Assembly: GCA_048594885.1 (NCBI GenBank)
Contig: JBMDXB010000111.1
Coordinates: forward strand, 52,078-116,077
Direction: 5' to 3'
DNA length: 64,000 bases
Source: JBMDXB01 sp048594885
GTDB lineage: Bacteria > Acidobacteriota > Vicinamibacteria > Vicinamibacterales > 2-12-FULL-66-21
Positions within the stretch are counted from its first letter, which is position 1. Each line of letters begins with the position of its first letter. Below, piece after piece: positions 49,657 through 57,891 of this stretch. A program made the translations under genes and the position numbers. The notes under the pieces were generated by a model. It was not told where the DNA came from, searched no databases, and saw nothing but the letters and a program-made list of their open reading frames with translations.

Positions 49657-50842
49657 AGCTCACCTCGGCGCCGCTGAGGCGCTCCTCGTCGTCGCGCCCG
49701 GCGGTGACGTCGCGACCGCCGGCGCCCCGCTCCGACGGCTTCGCAACGTGAAGGTCAGAGCCGACGGTGACGCGCTGGTCCTCGAAGCGACTCGCGGCGC
49801 GGGCGTGGCGGCCGAGGCCCTCGCATTGACGTTCCGCGATCCGGAGGCGCCGGTGATTCGGCTCGCCGACGGGCGGACGGCGACCGTGCACGTCATCCAG
49901 CTGCGGGATACGGCGCGCGATCCCGTCACCGGTCCGTTTCTCGTCTCGATCGACCTCCGGCTGCTGTTCGCGACGACATTCGTCGGCGCACTCGCCGTTG
50001 CCGCGACATGGTGGCTCACGCGAAGGATCGTTCGCCCCATCCGCGCGCTTCGCGACGCCACACGCGCGCTGGCCGCCGGCGATCTGTCGCGCCGCGTCGC
50101 CGCCACCGGAGCCGACGAAGTCGGCGAGCTCGCCGGCGCGTTCAATGCGATGGCAACCGAACTGGAACGCCAGCAGGCGCTGCGGAAGAGCCTGCTGCAC
50201 GACGTCGCCCACGAGCTGCGCACGCCGCTCACCGCGCTGCGCTGCCGCCTGGAGACCCTCATCGACGGTCTGGCGGCAGATCCGGCGCAGGCGCTGGCGG
50301 GCGCGAATGAGGAAGTGCGGCACCTCTCGCGACTCGTCGGCGACGTGCAGGAGCTCGCGCTTGCCGAAGCGCATGAGCTGCGGCTGTCGATTGAGGATGT
50401 CGATGTCGTCCAGGTCGTCGCCTCGGCGGCGCGGGCAGCCGGGCTCGAAGGCGACCGCCGACTGCGAGTCGACGTGCCGGCCACGTTGGCGGTGCGAGCC
50501 GACCCTGTCCGCCTCCGTCAGGTACTGTTGAATCTGCTCACGAATGCGGAGCGGCACACCCCGTCGGGTGGAACGATCCTCGTCCGCGCGGAGCTCGATG
50601 GAAACGAAGTCGTCTTGGAGGTACGCAACAGCGGCGGCGTGCTGACCGACGAGCAGTTGGCGCGCGTCTTCGACAGGTTCTATCGCGCCGATCCATCACG
50701 TCAGCGCGCGACGGGCGGCAGCGGTCTCGGCCTCGCCATCGTCAAACACCTCGTGGAGACGCAGGGCGGCCGCGTGTGGGTGCGGCGCGAAGCCGACGGG
50801 ATGTCGTTCGGGCTGGCGCTGCCCGCGGTCAGTGCTCGGTGA
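49433..50842 (+). CDS. Sensor histidine kinase
   Basis: 469 residues. Membrane helix 1 (LLGAVSVLALSAVVAVGLAA), a periplasmic domain of about 140 residues, helix 2 (LLFATTFVGALAVAATWWL), a HAMP linker (RPIRALRDATRALAAGDLSRRV), the H-box with phospho-His (LLHDVAHELRTPLTALR), N-box (LLNLLTNAERHTP) and G boxes (VFDRFYRADPS, GGSGLGLAIVK). The ATG at 49433 is retained because the first helix starts right after it. It pairs with the preceding regulator. Its C-terminal LPAVSAR lies in a 37-nt repeat also found at the end of the next gene. Confidence 0.92.
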   Translation: MARLPTKLLGAVSVLALSAVVAVGLAARQSARREFRRFEETVRKPRVGGPSRPAAALLSLLDGRCCPDEVMRAAEAHLGAAEALLVVAPGGDVATAGAPLRRLRNVKVRADGDALVLEATRGAGVAAEALALTFRDPEAPVIRLADGRTATVHVIQLRDTARDPVTGPFLVSIDLRLLFATTFVGALAVAATWWLTRRIVRPIRALRDATRALAAGDLSRRVAATGADEVGELAGAFNAMATELERQQALRKSLLHDVAHELRTPLTALRCRLETLIDGLAADPAQALAGANEEVRHLSRLVGDVQELALAEAHELRLSIEDVDVVQVVASAARAAGLEGDRRLRVDVPATLAVRADPVRLRQVLLNLLTNAERHTPSGGTILVRAELDGNEVVLEVRNSGGVLTDEQLARVFDRFYRADPSRQRATGGSGLGLAIVKHLVETQGGRVWVRREADGMSFGLALPAVSAR

Positions 50843-50854
50843 ACATCCGCTGGA
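50818..50854. repeat. 37-40 nt direct repeat, copy 1 (histidine kinase 3' end)
   Basis: From GCTGCCCGCGGT to CATCCGCTGGA, this segment recurs at 52129-52168 with one substitution and a 3-base insertion. The two copies flank the DUF418 gene, and each supplies the stop codon of the gene it terminates. Confidence 0.85.
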
Positions 50855-50879
50855 GGTCGCGGTCGGCCGTCCTTATGCG
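50829..50879 (-). pseudogene. Remnant of an asparaginase C-terminus
   Basis: The minus frame from 50879 to the TGA at 50829-50831 reads RIRTADRDLQRMFTEH-stop, aligning with RTKDPADIQRMFTEY-stop at the end of the intact asparaginase gene (52143). Only about 14 codons are recognisable. Confidence 0.45.
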
Positions 50880-50944
50880 TGCGGCGTATAATCCTCGTCC
50901 GATCTTCGGGCACGTGCCTGCCTCCAGACGTCTGACCTCACCCG

Positions 50945-52156
50945 ATGACTACGTACGTCCTGGCTCCCGAAATGGACCGCCCGATGGTCTCCGGGCGCAT
51001 CGCAACGCTCGATATCCTCCGCGGCCTGGCGCTGTTCGGGATGATCCTCGTCCACTTCCACCAGAACATGCGCCTGCCGGCGTCGGGGCTCGAGGATCTG
51101 GTTGGCTGGGGCGTCTGGATGTTCGTCGAGCAGAAGGCGTGGGGCACGTTCGCGTTCCTGTTCGGCGTGGGATTCGCCGTGCTCCTGCGGCGCCTCGAGA
51201 CGCGCGGCACGGCCGTCACGCCGGTGTACCTACGTCGGCTTGGCGCGCTGGCGCTCTTCGGCGTCGTGGCGGAAGCCGGCTTCGGTTTTCACATCCTGCT
51301 CGAGTACGCGTTCTGGGGCGTCGCGCTCCTCTTCGTGCGGCGGTGGTCTACGCGCGCGCTGCTCGTGACGGCCGCCGTGGCGGTCTGCGCGACATCGGTC
51401 GTCATGGAGGCGACGGCGCTGCACGCTTGGTGGACGGGCTCGGTCCCCGCTCGCGCACCCGCTCCGGATATGGACTTGCTGCGCGCACAGGCGAGCTACC
51501 CGACGCTGCTCGCCGCCCGGTGGGATGTCTTTGTGAGAAGGCTTCCGTCCACCTGGCGCGAGTTCGTGCCGGACATGAATCTTGCTCTATTCATCCTCGG
51601 CCTGCTCGCGCTTCGGCATGGCGTACTGGAGCGGCCGCAGCGCCACGTCCGCCTCATCGCCGGCTGGATGACGTTCGGCGCGCTGTCATGGGCGGCTGCC
51701 TGGCTCGTGCAGTGGCAGGTCGCGCCGAGGCTGCCGCAGATGCCGGTTCCCGCCATGATGTGGCCGCTCCTGGCAGCGTTCGGCTTCGTTCACGACCAGT
51801 GGCTGTGCCTCACGTACATCGGCGCCGTGACGCTGCTGCTGGCGTACCGACACCGCTGGATCGCGCGGCTGGCGATCTTCGGCCAGGCCGGACGGATGGC
51901 GCTCACCAACTACATGGTGCAGGTCATTGCGCTCGACGTTCTGGCCTCCGGGTATGGATTCGGCCTGAAGCTGCGGCCCTTCAGCTACGTGGCCGCCGCC
52001 GTCGTGCTCTTCTCCCTGCAGGCAGGATTCAGCCGAATCTGGCTTGCGCGCTATCGCTTCGGCCCGCTGGAGTGGATCTGGCGCTCGGCCACGTACCTGC
52101 GCCACCAGCCGCTCCGGCGTGAGCCCGAGCTGCCCGCGGTGGTCAGTACTCGGTGA
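50945..52156 (+). CDS. DUF418-family multi-pass membrane protein
   Basis: 403 residues with about ten hydrophobic segments. RIATLDILRGLALFGMILVH at the start and the C-terminal DUF418 block (WIARLAIFGQAGRMALTNYMVQVIA, SLQAGFSRIWLARYRFGPLEWIWRSATY) are clear. The family is usually annotated as a probable transporter or acyltransferase; function unproven. Its last residues (LPAVVSTR) are encoded by the direct repeat that is antisense to the asparaginase end, so the native C-terminus probably ended just before. Convergent overlap with ansB is 14 bases. Confidence 0.87.
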   Translation: MTTYVLAPEMDRPMVSGRIATLDILRGLALFGMILVHFHQNMRLPASGLEDLVGWGVWMFVEQKAWGTFAFLFGVGFAVLLRRLETRGTAVTPVYLRRLGALALFGVVAEAGFGFHILLEYAFWGVALLFVRRWSTRALLVTAAVAVCATSVVMEATALHAWWTGSVPARAPAPDMDLLRAQASYPTLLAARWDVFVRRLPSTWREFVPDMNLALFILGLLALRHGVLERPQRHVRLIAGWMTFGALSWAAAWLVQWQVAPRLPQMPVPAMMWPLLAAFGFVHDQWLCLTYIGAVTLLLAYRHRWIARLAIFGQAGRMALTNYMVQVIALDVLASGYGFGLKLRPFSYVAAAVVLFSLQAGFSRIWLARYRFGPLEWIWRSATYLRHQPLRREPELPAVVSTR

Positions 52157-52168
52157 ACATCCGCTGGA
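52129..52168. repeat. 37-40 nt direct repeat, copy 2 (DUF418 and ansB 3' ends)
   Basis: Second copy of 50818-50854. On plus it ends the DUF418 gene; on minus it encodes the last codons of the intact asparaginase. Confidence 0.85.
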
Positions 52169-53177
52169 TATCGGCTGGGTCCTTGGTTCGCGTCAGCGCC
52201 AGCATCAACAGGATGCGCGCCTTGAGCGGCGCCAGATCTTCTCCCTGGATGCGCATCCCGCCACCGCGGCCGCCGGCGATGCGGCCGCTGCCGGCGCGCG
52301 TCGTGATGACGACGAAGACGCCCTTCTCCGCGGCATAACGGACGCCTTCGCCCTGCGTGCCGCTGAGCGCGCCGGCGCCCGCCGACGCGATGACGATGCC
52401 CCGGGCGCCCTGATCGACCTGCGCCTTGATCACGTCGCCGCTCGCGTCCTGGTACACCATCACAATGTCCACGCGCGGCAACTGGTCGATCGCGGACACG
52501 TCGAACTCGCTGTCCTTCGTGTGCCGCTTCACCACGTTGCGGTAGTAGACGACGCGATCCGAGTCGACGACGCCGAGGATGCCGTAGCCCCGGGTCTGGA
52601 ACGTGTGCAGGCGGAGCGCGTCCGTCTTCGTCACCTCGCGCGCGGCGTTGATTTCGCCGTTGAGCACGACGAGCACGCCACGGCCGCGCGACAGCGGTTC
52701 CGCCGCGGCGCGGAAGCCGTCGAGCAGATTTGACGCCCCCTCGTAGCCGAGCGTGCTCGGGTTGCGCATCGCTCCGACGAGGACGACCGGCTTGTCGGAC
52801 CGAACGGTGAGGTTCAGAAAATAGGCGGCCTCTTCGAGCGTATCCGTCCCGCTCGTGACGACAATCCCGGAGAGATCCGCATCCTCCTTCAGCAGCGCGT
52901 TGATGCGGCGCGCGAGCTCGAGCCATTGCTTCAGCGTAAGGCTGCTGCTCGGGAGATTCGCGAACTGCTCGGATTCCGCGCGGACGTACCGATCGAGGTT
53001 GGGGATCGATTTCAGCAGCTCCTCGGCGGTCAGCCGTCCGCCCGCGCGGTTCGAAATCGTGCCGCCCGTCGCGATCAGGCGTACCTTCGGCAGGGACGCG
53101 GACGCCTGCGCCGCTTCGGAATCCATCCGAAGGCACAAAAAGACCGTCAGAAGCAGGAAGAGAAGGCGTCTAGGCAC
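52143..53177 (-). CDS. ansB: Exported type II L-asparaginase
   Basis: 344 residues with a signal peptide (LLFLLLTVFLCLRMDSEAAQA). Catalytic motifs are VRLIATGGTISNRAG (Thr nucleophile) and GIVVTSGTDTLEEAAYF, with the VLVGAMRNPSTLGYEG segment conserved. It hydrolyses asparagine to aspartate in the periplasm; the aspartate could feed aspA. A GTG at 53177 is used; it overlaps the end of the upstream small gene by 8 bases. GlxA-like binding residues all appear intact. Confidence 0.92.
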   Translation of the reverse strand: MPRRLLFLLLTVFLCLRMDSEAAQASASLPKVRLIATGGTISNRAGGRLTAEELLKSIPNLDRYVRAESEQFANLPSSSLTLKQWLELARRINALLKEDADLSGIVVTSGTDTLEEAAYFLNLTVRSDKPVVLVGAMRNPSTLGYEGASNLLDGFRAAAEPLSRGRGVLVVLNGEINAAREVTKTDALRLHTFQTRGYGILGVVDSDRVVYYRNVVKRHTKDSEFDVSAIDQLPRVDIVMVYQDASGDVIKAQVDQGARGIVIASAGAGALSGTQGEGVRYAAEKGVFVVITTRAGSGRIAGGRGGGMRIQGEDLAPLKARILLMLALTRTKDPADIQRMFTEY

Positions 53178-53385
53178 GGGAGGCCGGCTGGCCGTGCGCG
53201 ATCGAGAGCCAGCGGCTCAAATGGCTGGCGGCCTCGTCGGGCGTCTTGCCGTAGAAAGGCATGAGCGCTGCGGAACCGCCCGGGACCCTGGCGATCTGCG
53301 CTCGCCACTGGCCGATGCCGATACGCGAGACCTCAATCCGGTACTCGCGTCCATTGATCACTTCTTCGTAGCGATGAACGTTCAC
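53170..53385 (-). CDS. Hypothetical protein, 71 aa
   Basis: A small soluble protein starting MNVHRYEEVINGREYRIEVS with a beta-rich first half (WRAQIARVPGGS) and a helical second half (TPDEAASHLSRWLSIAHG). The layout resembles small antitoxin-like or HicB-like folds but no motif is specific. ATG at 53385; 8-base overlap with the asparaginase start suggests cotranscription. Confidence 0.6.
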   Translation of the reverse strand: MNVHRYEEVINGREYRIEVSRIGIGQWRAQIARVPGGSAALMPFYGKTPDEAASHLSRWLSIAHGQPASRA

Positions 53386-53581
53386 GGGACCGCCGAACGG
53401 AAGAAAAAGAGGTTATGAGCGACCGGTGAAAGCCTGAATTCTAGCGACTCGAAAGGCTCGATCAAGCGAAGGAAGAATCGAAGGCGCACACGGCGGGTGC
53501 ACAGACGTGATTTTTGGAGCAATCGATGTGAAAATATTTTCCGCTGTCCGTCCGTCCACAGGACATGCACGGTTCTTCAAC

Positions 53582-54964
53582 ATGTTTTCCACAGCCGGTC
53601 CGCGCGCTGTCATTTTTGTCATCGTGATGCTCGTCGCATCGCTCGCCGTGTCCCTATCGGCGTCGGAAAAGGTTCTCTATCGCATCTTTCTCCAGGACGG
53701 CAGCGACATCGTCAGCTACGGCGAATACACGCGCGTCGCCGATCGCGTCGTGTTCTCGATTCCAATCGGCGCGCTGGAGCCCACGCCGCAGTTGCAGCTC
53801 GTGACCATCTCGGACACGGCGGTGGACTGGCGCCGCACCGAGGAATACACGGAAGCCGTCCGCGCGCGACGCTACGCTGAAACGCGTGGCGAGGAGGACT
53901 TCGCGATCCTGAGCAGTCACGTCGCGGCGGCGCTCAACGACGTCGCGCTGACGAAGGACCCCGTGCGGCGTCTCGAGATGGCGGAAGAGGCCCGCAGGAA
54001 CCTCGCCGAGTGGCCGAAGCACAACTACGGCTATCGCGCGGCCGACGTCCGGCAGCTCCTGTGGATGTTCGACGACGTGGTGTCGCAGCTTCGCGCGGCG
54101 GCCGGGCAGCCGCGCTTCGAGTTGAATCTCTACGCTGTCACGCTGCCGCCCGCGCCTCCCGATCCGCTGCCCGACCCGGACCCCCGGCAGACGTACGAGC
54201 AGGCGCTGAAGATCGCGCGCCTGACGCCTGATCCCACCGAGCGGATGTCGTTGCTCGAGGCCATCACCAGGGCGCTGGAGCGCAAGGAACCGGCCGCGTG
54301 GGCCGTAAGCGTCCGCGAAGCGGCGGCATCCGAGCTGAACGCCGAGTTGCGCACCACCGGCGCGTACGCCGATCTGGTGAAGCGGATGATGGCCGCGGCG
54401 GACGCGCGCGCGAACGCAGCGGACGTGACCGGCATGCAGACCTTGATCAAGCGTGTTGACGCGGAGGACGAGCGTCTCGGCCGCCGCCGTCCGCAGGAAA
54501 TTGCCGCCCTCGTCGCGATGCTGGACCTGCGGCTGGACGACGCACGGCGGTTGCGGCTGGCCCGCGACGCCTGGGCGGTGCGCGTCGGAACGATCAAGGC
54601 CTACGCAACGCTGCTCGAGACGGGAATCGACCATCTCCGGCGCTCGCGTCGCTGGCTCGAAGCGATTCGCGAGCTGGCCGGCCCGGCGCCGAAATCGCTC
54701 GAGTACCTCGAGTGGCGGATGACTGAAGCGAATCGGTCGCTCGCCCGCATCAAGCCGCCGGCGGAAATCGCGCCGATCCAATCGCTGCTCAGTACCGCGG
54801 CGGCCATGGGCCTTCGCGCAGCGGGCACGCGACGGAAAGCGATAGAATCCTCTGACATGGCGGTGGCGTGGGAAGCATCCTCCGCGGCCGCCGGCGCGCT
54901 GATGATGTTCGAGCGCGCGCTCGACGAGCTGAACAAGCTGACCTCACCACCTCAACTCAGGTGA
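53582..54964 (+). CDS. Exported helical protein of unknown function, 460 aa
   Basis: The ATG at 53582 gives a signal peptide (FSTAGPRAVIFVIVMLVASLAVSLSA); an upstream ATG adds 25 non-native residues. After a short beta region (KVLYRIFLQDGSDIVSYGEY) the rest is almost entirely helical with TPR-like or coiled-coil spacing. A Pro-rich PPAPPDPLPDPDPRQTYEQ linker divides two halves near residue 210. No family recognised. The stop overlaps the GTG of the nuclease gene (GTGA), so it may be linked to the recombination operon although it is exported. Confidence 0.7.
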   Translation: MFSTAGPRAVIFVIVMLVASLAVSLSASEKVLYRIFLQDGSDIVSYGEYTRVADRVVFSIPIGALEPTPQLQLVTISDTAVDWRRTEEYTEAVRARRYAETRGEEDFAILSSHVAAALNDVALTKDPVRRLEMAEEARRNLAEWPKHNYGYRAADVRQLLWMFDDVVSQLRAAAGQPRFELNLYAVTLPPAPPDPLPDPDPRQTYEQALKIARLTPDPTERMSLLEAITRALERKEPAAWAVSVREAAASELNAELRTTGAYADLVKRMMAAADARANAADVTGMQTLIKRVDAEDERLGRRRPQEIAALVAMLDLRLDDARRLRLARDAWAVRVGTIKAYATLLETGIDHLRRSRRWLEAIRELAGPAPKSLEYLEWRMTEANRSLARIKPPAEIAPIQSLLSTAAAMGLRAAGTRRKAIESSDMAVAWEASSAAAGALMMFERALDELNKLTSPPQLR

Positions 54965-57891
54965 TTACCCCACGTATCACCCGCCTGGTGCGGGTGCCGG
55001 ACCTGCGCGCGATGCACGCGTCCGTCGCGGCGCTGGTGTTTCCGGTCGCCGACCCGCACGGCACCGCCGTCGTCGTGCCCACGCGCGGGGCCGCCGAGGA
55101 GCTGCGCCGCACGCTCGAGAAGCGATTGCTGACGGCTTCTGTCGCGCCTGCGCTGCCCGACATCATCACGCGCGACGAGCTGTATGCGCGCCTTTACGAA
55201 CGATTGCCACGCGCGCCCGGGCTACTGACCGAATTCGACCGCGAGGTGATGCTGCGGCGCGCGGCAGGTGACGCCGTCGCTCGCGGCGCCGCCCCGCCGT
55301 TCCGCCTGCGCCCCGGCCTCCTCGTCGAGATCCTCGGCCTCTACGACGAGTTGCGGCGGAACAACCGCACGCTCGACGACTTCGACCGGCTGATGGTCGG
55401 TACGCTCGAACCGGTCGCGGATACCGATCGCGGCGCGGAGCGGATGCTGCGGCAGACGCACTTCCTGTCCGCGTCGCTGGCGGCGTTCGAGCAGTACGTG
55501 TCGGCGAGCGGGCGCGTGGACGAGCATGGCCTGCGCACGCTGCTGCTGACGCACGCCACCGTCCCGGCCTGCCGGCACATCGTCGTGACGGTCGCCGATC
55601 AGGCTGCGGATGCGCGCGGGCTGTGGCCCTGCGACTTCGACCTGCTGACACGGCTTCCACTACTGGAGCGCCTCGACGTCATCGCCACGGAGGCATTGCT
55701 CGCGTCAGGTTTCCACGAGCGCATTCGGACCGCGCTGCCCGGTCTCGACGAGGAGCGGTCCGGCGAGGCGTCGGCGCCGCCGACGCTCGCCGTTCCCGAG
55801 CGGCCCGCCGGCGAGCCGCAGGCTCACTGGTTCACGTCCCGCGATCGCGAAGAAGAGCTCGTCGCCATCGCTCGGACCACTCGAACGACTCGGACCACTC
55901 GGACCCTCGGAATCGTATTTCAGCGTCCGCTGCCGTACCTCTATCTCGCGCGTCAGGTGTTCACGGACGCAAAGGTGCCCTACCAGGCACTCGACTCGCT
56001 GCCGCTCGCCGGTGAACCGTTCGTTGCGGCGCTCGACGTTCTGCTGACGTTCGTCATTGGAGAAGCGACGCGCGCGTCCACCATCGCGCTCCTGCGCTCG
56101 CCGCACTGGAGGCTCGAAGCCGACGGAGCCGGAATCGATTCCGACAGCATCGCGGCGGCCGACGATCTGCTGCTGGATCTCAAGTACGCCGGCGGATTCG
56201 ATCGTCTGTCGGCGCTCGCCGCCGGGCCGTCGCGTGACCGGTCCGACGGAGAGCGGCGGCGGCGGTCCTCATTGTGGAGACGCGCAGCTCCGGCGTTGAA
56301 GGGGGCCGATGCCGCGGCACGATCGCTGCGTGCGATCGTCGATGCTCGTTCAGCCTCGAGCCAAATCGAGACGCTCCTGACGTTCATTCGGAATCACGAG
56401 CGACTGCCGTCGCCCCCCGACGAGTGGTACGCGCGGCACCTGCGCGCCCGTGAGGCGGTACTCGGCGCGCTCGAACGCCTTCGCGACGCCCACGCGCGTC
56501 ATGAAGACGAGCCGCTGCCGCTGCCCGAGCTGGCGGCCGCGATCCGCCGATGGATCGAGGGGCAGACGTTCTCGCCGGCGACAGGCGACGGCAGCGTGCG
56601 GCTGCTGGACGCCGCGGCCGCGCCGTATGCGGACCTCGACGAGTTGTGCCTCGTCGGCCTCGTCGAATCCGACTGGCCCGAACGATCCCGGCGCAACATC
56701 TTCTATCCCGTCTCGCTGCTCGGGCAGCTTGGCTGGCCGGCGGAGAACGATCGACTCCCCGCGGCACGGGCGCGGTTCCAGGATCTGCTCCTGCTCCCGC
56801 GGACGCGCGTGGCCGTTTCGACGTTCACGCTCGAGGACGACGCGATCGTGCCTGCGTCCGCGTTGCTCGAGGACGTTCAGGCAGCAGGACTCCCTGTCGC
56901 GATCGTCGCGCCGCCACCGGAGGCGCGCGTGTTCACGCACGAAGCGCTGGCGGAGGAGCCCGTGATCGCCGATGCGGTCGAGGGCAGCGCGGCCGAGTGG
57001 CTCGCGATGCGCCTGTCACGCTCGCGCGCGCCCGACGCCGTTGGTGTGAGCGCGGGCACCGTCTACGCCGTCAGCCACGTCGAGCGCTACCTCGAATGTC
57101 CGTTCAAGTACTACGCGGCGCACATCCTCCGGCTGCCGGAGGAGCGTGACGACGAGTCCGGGCTGACGCCGCAGGAGCGCGGGCAGTTTCTCCACGAGGT
57201 CTTCCGCTTGTTCTTCGAGCAGTGGCACGCCGCCGGACGCCGCGCGATCACCAGCGACACGCTCGAGGAAGCGCTGGCGCTGTTCGAGCGGGTGACGGAG
57301 GAGCAGTTGCTGACGCTCGCCGAGGCGGATCGCGCGCTCGAACGCACGTGCCTTCTGGGATCGGCCGCGGCTGCGGGGCTGGCGGCGCGGGCGTTCGCGT
57401 TCGAGATCGAGCAGGGAACCGAGGTCGTCGAGCGGCTGCTCGAGTACGAGCTCGAGGGCGAGTTCGAGTTCCGCCGCGGCGGGACGAGCCGGATGGTGGC
57501 GCTGCGCGGGAAGGCGGATCGCATCGACCTGCTCGCCGACGGCACGCTGCGGGTGATCGACTACAAGCTTGGCCGGGCGCCGAAAATGTCGCGGGCGCTG
57601 CAGTTGCCGATCTACGGCATCTGCGCGCAGCAGCGGCTGAGAGGGCGGCACGGACGCAACTGGGCCGTCTCGAGTGCCGGGTACGTGGCTTTCAAAGAGA
57701 AGGACGCGTTCGTCCCCTTCGGCGGCAGGACGCCGATCGCGGAGGCGATCGCCGCCGGCGAAGCGCGCTTCCTGGAGGCGCTCGACGGCATCGAGGCGGG
57801 GCATTTCCCGGCCGACCCCGACGAGCCGTATCGCTGCAACTGGTGCCCGTACCCGAGCGTCTGCCGGAAGGACTACGTGGGCGATGAGTGA
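54961..57891 (+). CDS. AddB-like PD-(D/E)XK nuclease with Fe-S cysteines
   Basis: 976 residues. The N-terminal two thirds is a helicase-like fold without an intact P-loop, as in AddB. The C-terminal part is a RecB-family nuclease: RGKADRIDLLADGTLRVIDYK contains the D..DYK catalytic pattern, and four Cys expected to hold a 4Fe-4S cluster are in YLECPFKYY and CNWCPYPSVC. It would trim DNA ends with the next gene's helicase in double-strand break repair. GTG at 54961 overlaps the upstream stop. A short Thr-Arg tandem repeat (TTRTTRTTRT, near 300) is unusual. Confidence 0.88.
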   Translation: MITPRITRLVRVPDLRAMHASVAALVFPVADPHGTAVVVPTRGAAEELRRTLEKRLLTASVAPALPDIITRDELYARLYERLPRAPGLLTEFDREVMLRRAAGDAVARGAAPPFRLRPGLLVEILGLYDELRRNNRTLDDFDRLMVGTLEPVADTDRGAERMLRQTHFLSASLAAFEQYVSASGRVDEHGLRTLLLTHATVPACRHIVVTVADQAADARGLWPCDFDLLTRLPLLERLDVIATEALLASGFHERIRTALPGLDEERSGEASAPPTLAVPERPAGEPQAHWFTSRDREEELVAIARTTRTTRTTRTLGIVFQRPLPYLYLARQVFTDAKVPYQALDSLPLAGEPFVAALDVLLTFVIGEATRASTIALLRSPHWRLEADGAGIDSDSIAAADDLLLDLKYAGGFDRLSALAAGPSRDRSDGERRRRSSLWRRAAPALKGADAAARSLRAIVDARSASSQIETLLTFIRNHERLPSPPDEWYARHLRAREAVLGALERLRDAHARHEDEPLPLPELAAAIRRWIEGQTFSPATGDGSVRLLDAAAAPYADLDELCLVGLVESDWPERSRRNIFYPVSLLGQLGWPAENDRLPAARARFQDLLLLPRTRVAVSTFTLEDDAIVPASALLEDVQAAGLPVAIVAPPPEARVFTHEALAEEPVIADAVEGSAAEWLAMRLSRSRAPDAVGVSAGTVYAVSHVERYLECPFKYYAAHILRLPEERDDESGLTPQERGQFLHEVFRLFFEQWHAAGRRAITSDTLEEALALFERVTEEQLLTLAEADRALERTCLLGSAAAAGLAARAFAFEIEQGTEVVERLLEYELEGEFEFRRGGTSRMVALRGKADRIDLLADGTLRVIDYKLGRAPKMSRALQLPIYGICAQQRLRGRHGRNWAVSSAGYVAFKEKDAFVPFGGRTPIAEAIAAGEARFLEALDGIEAGHFPADPDEPYRCNWCPYPSVCRKDYVGDE

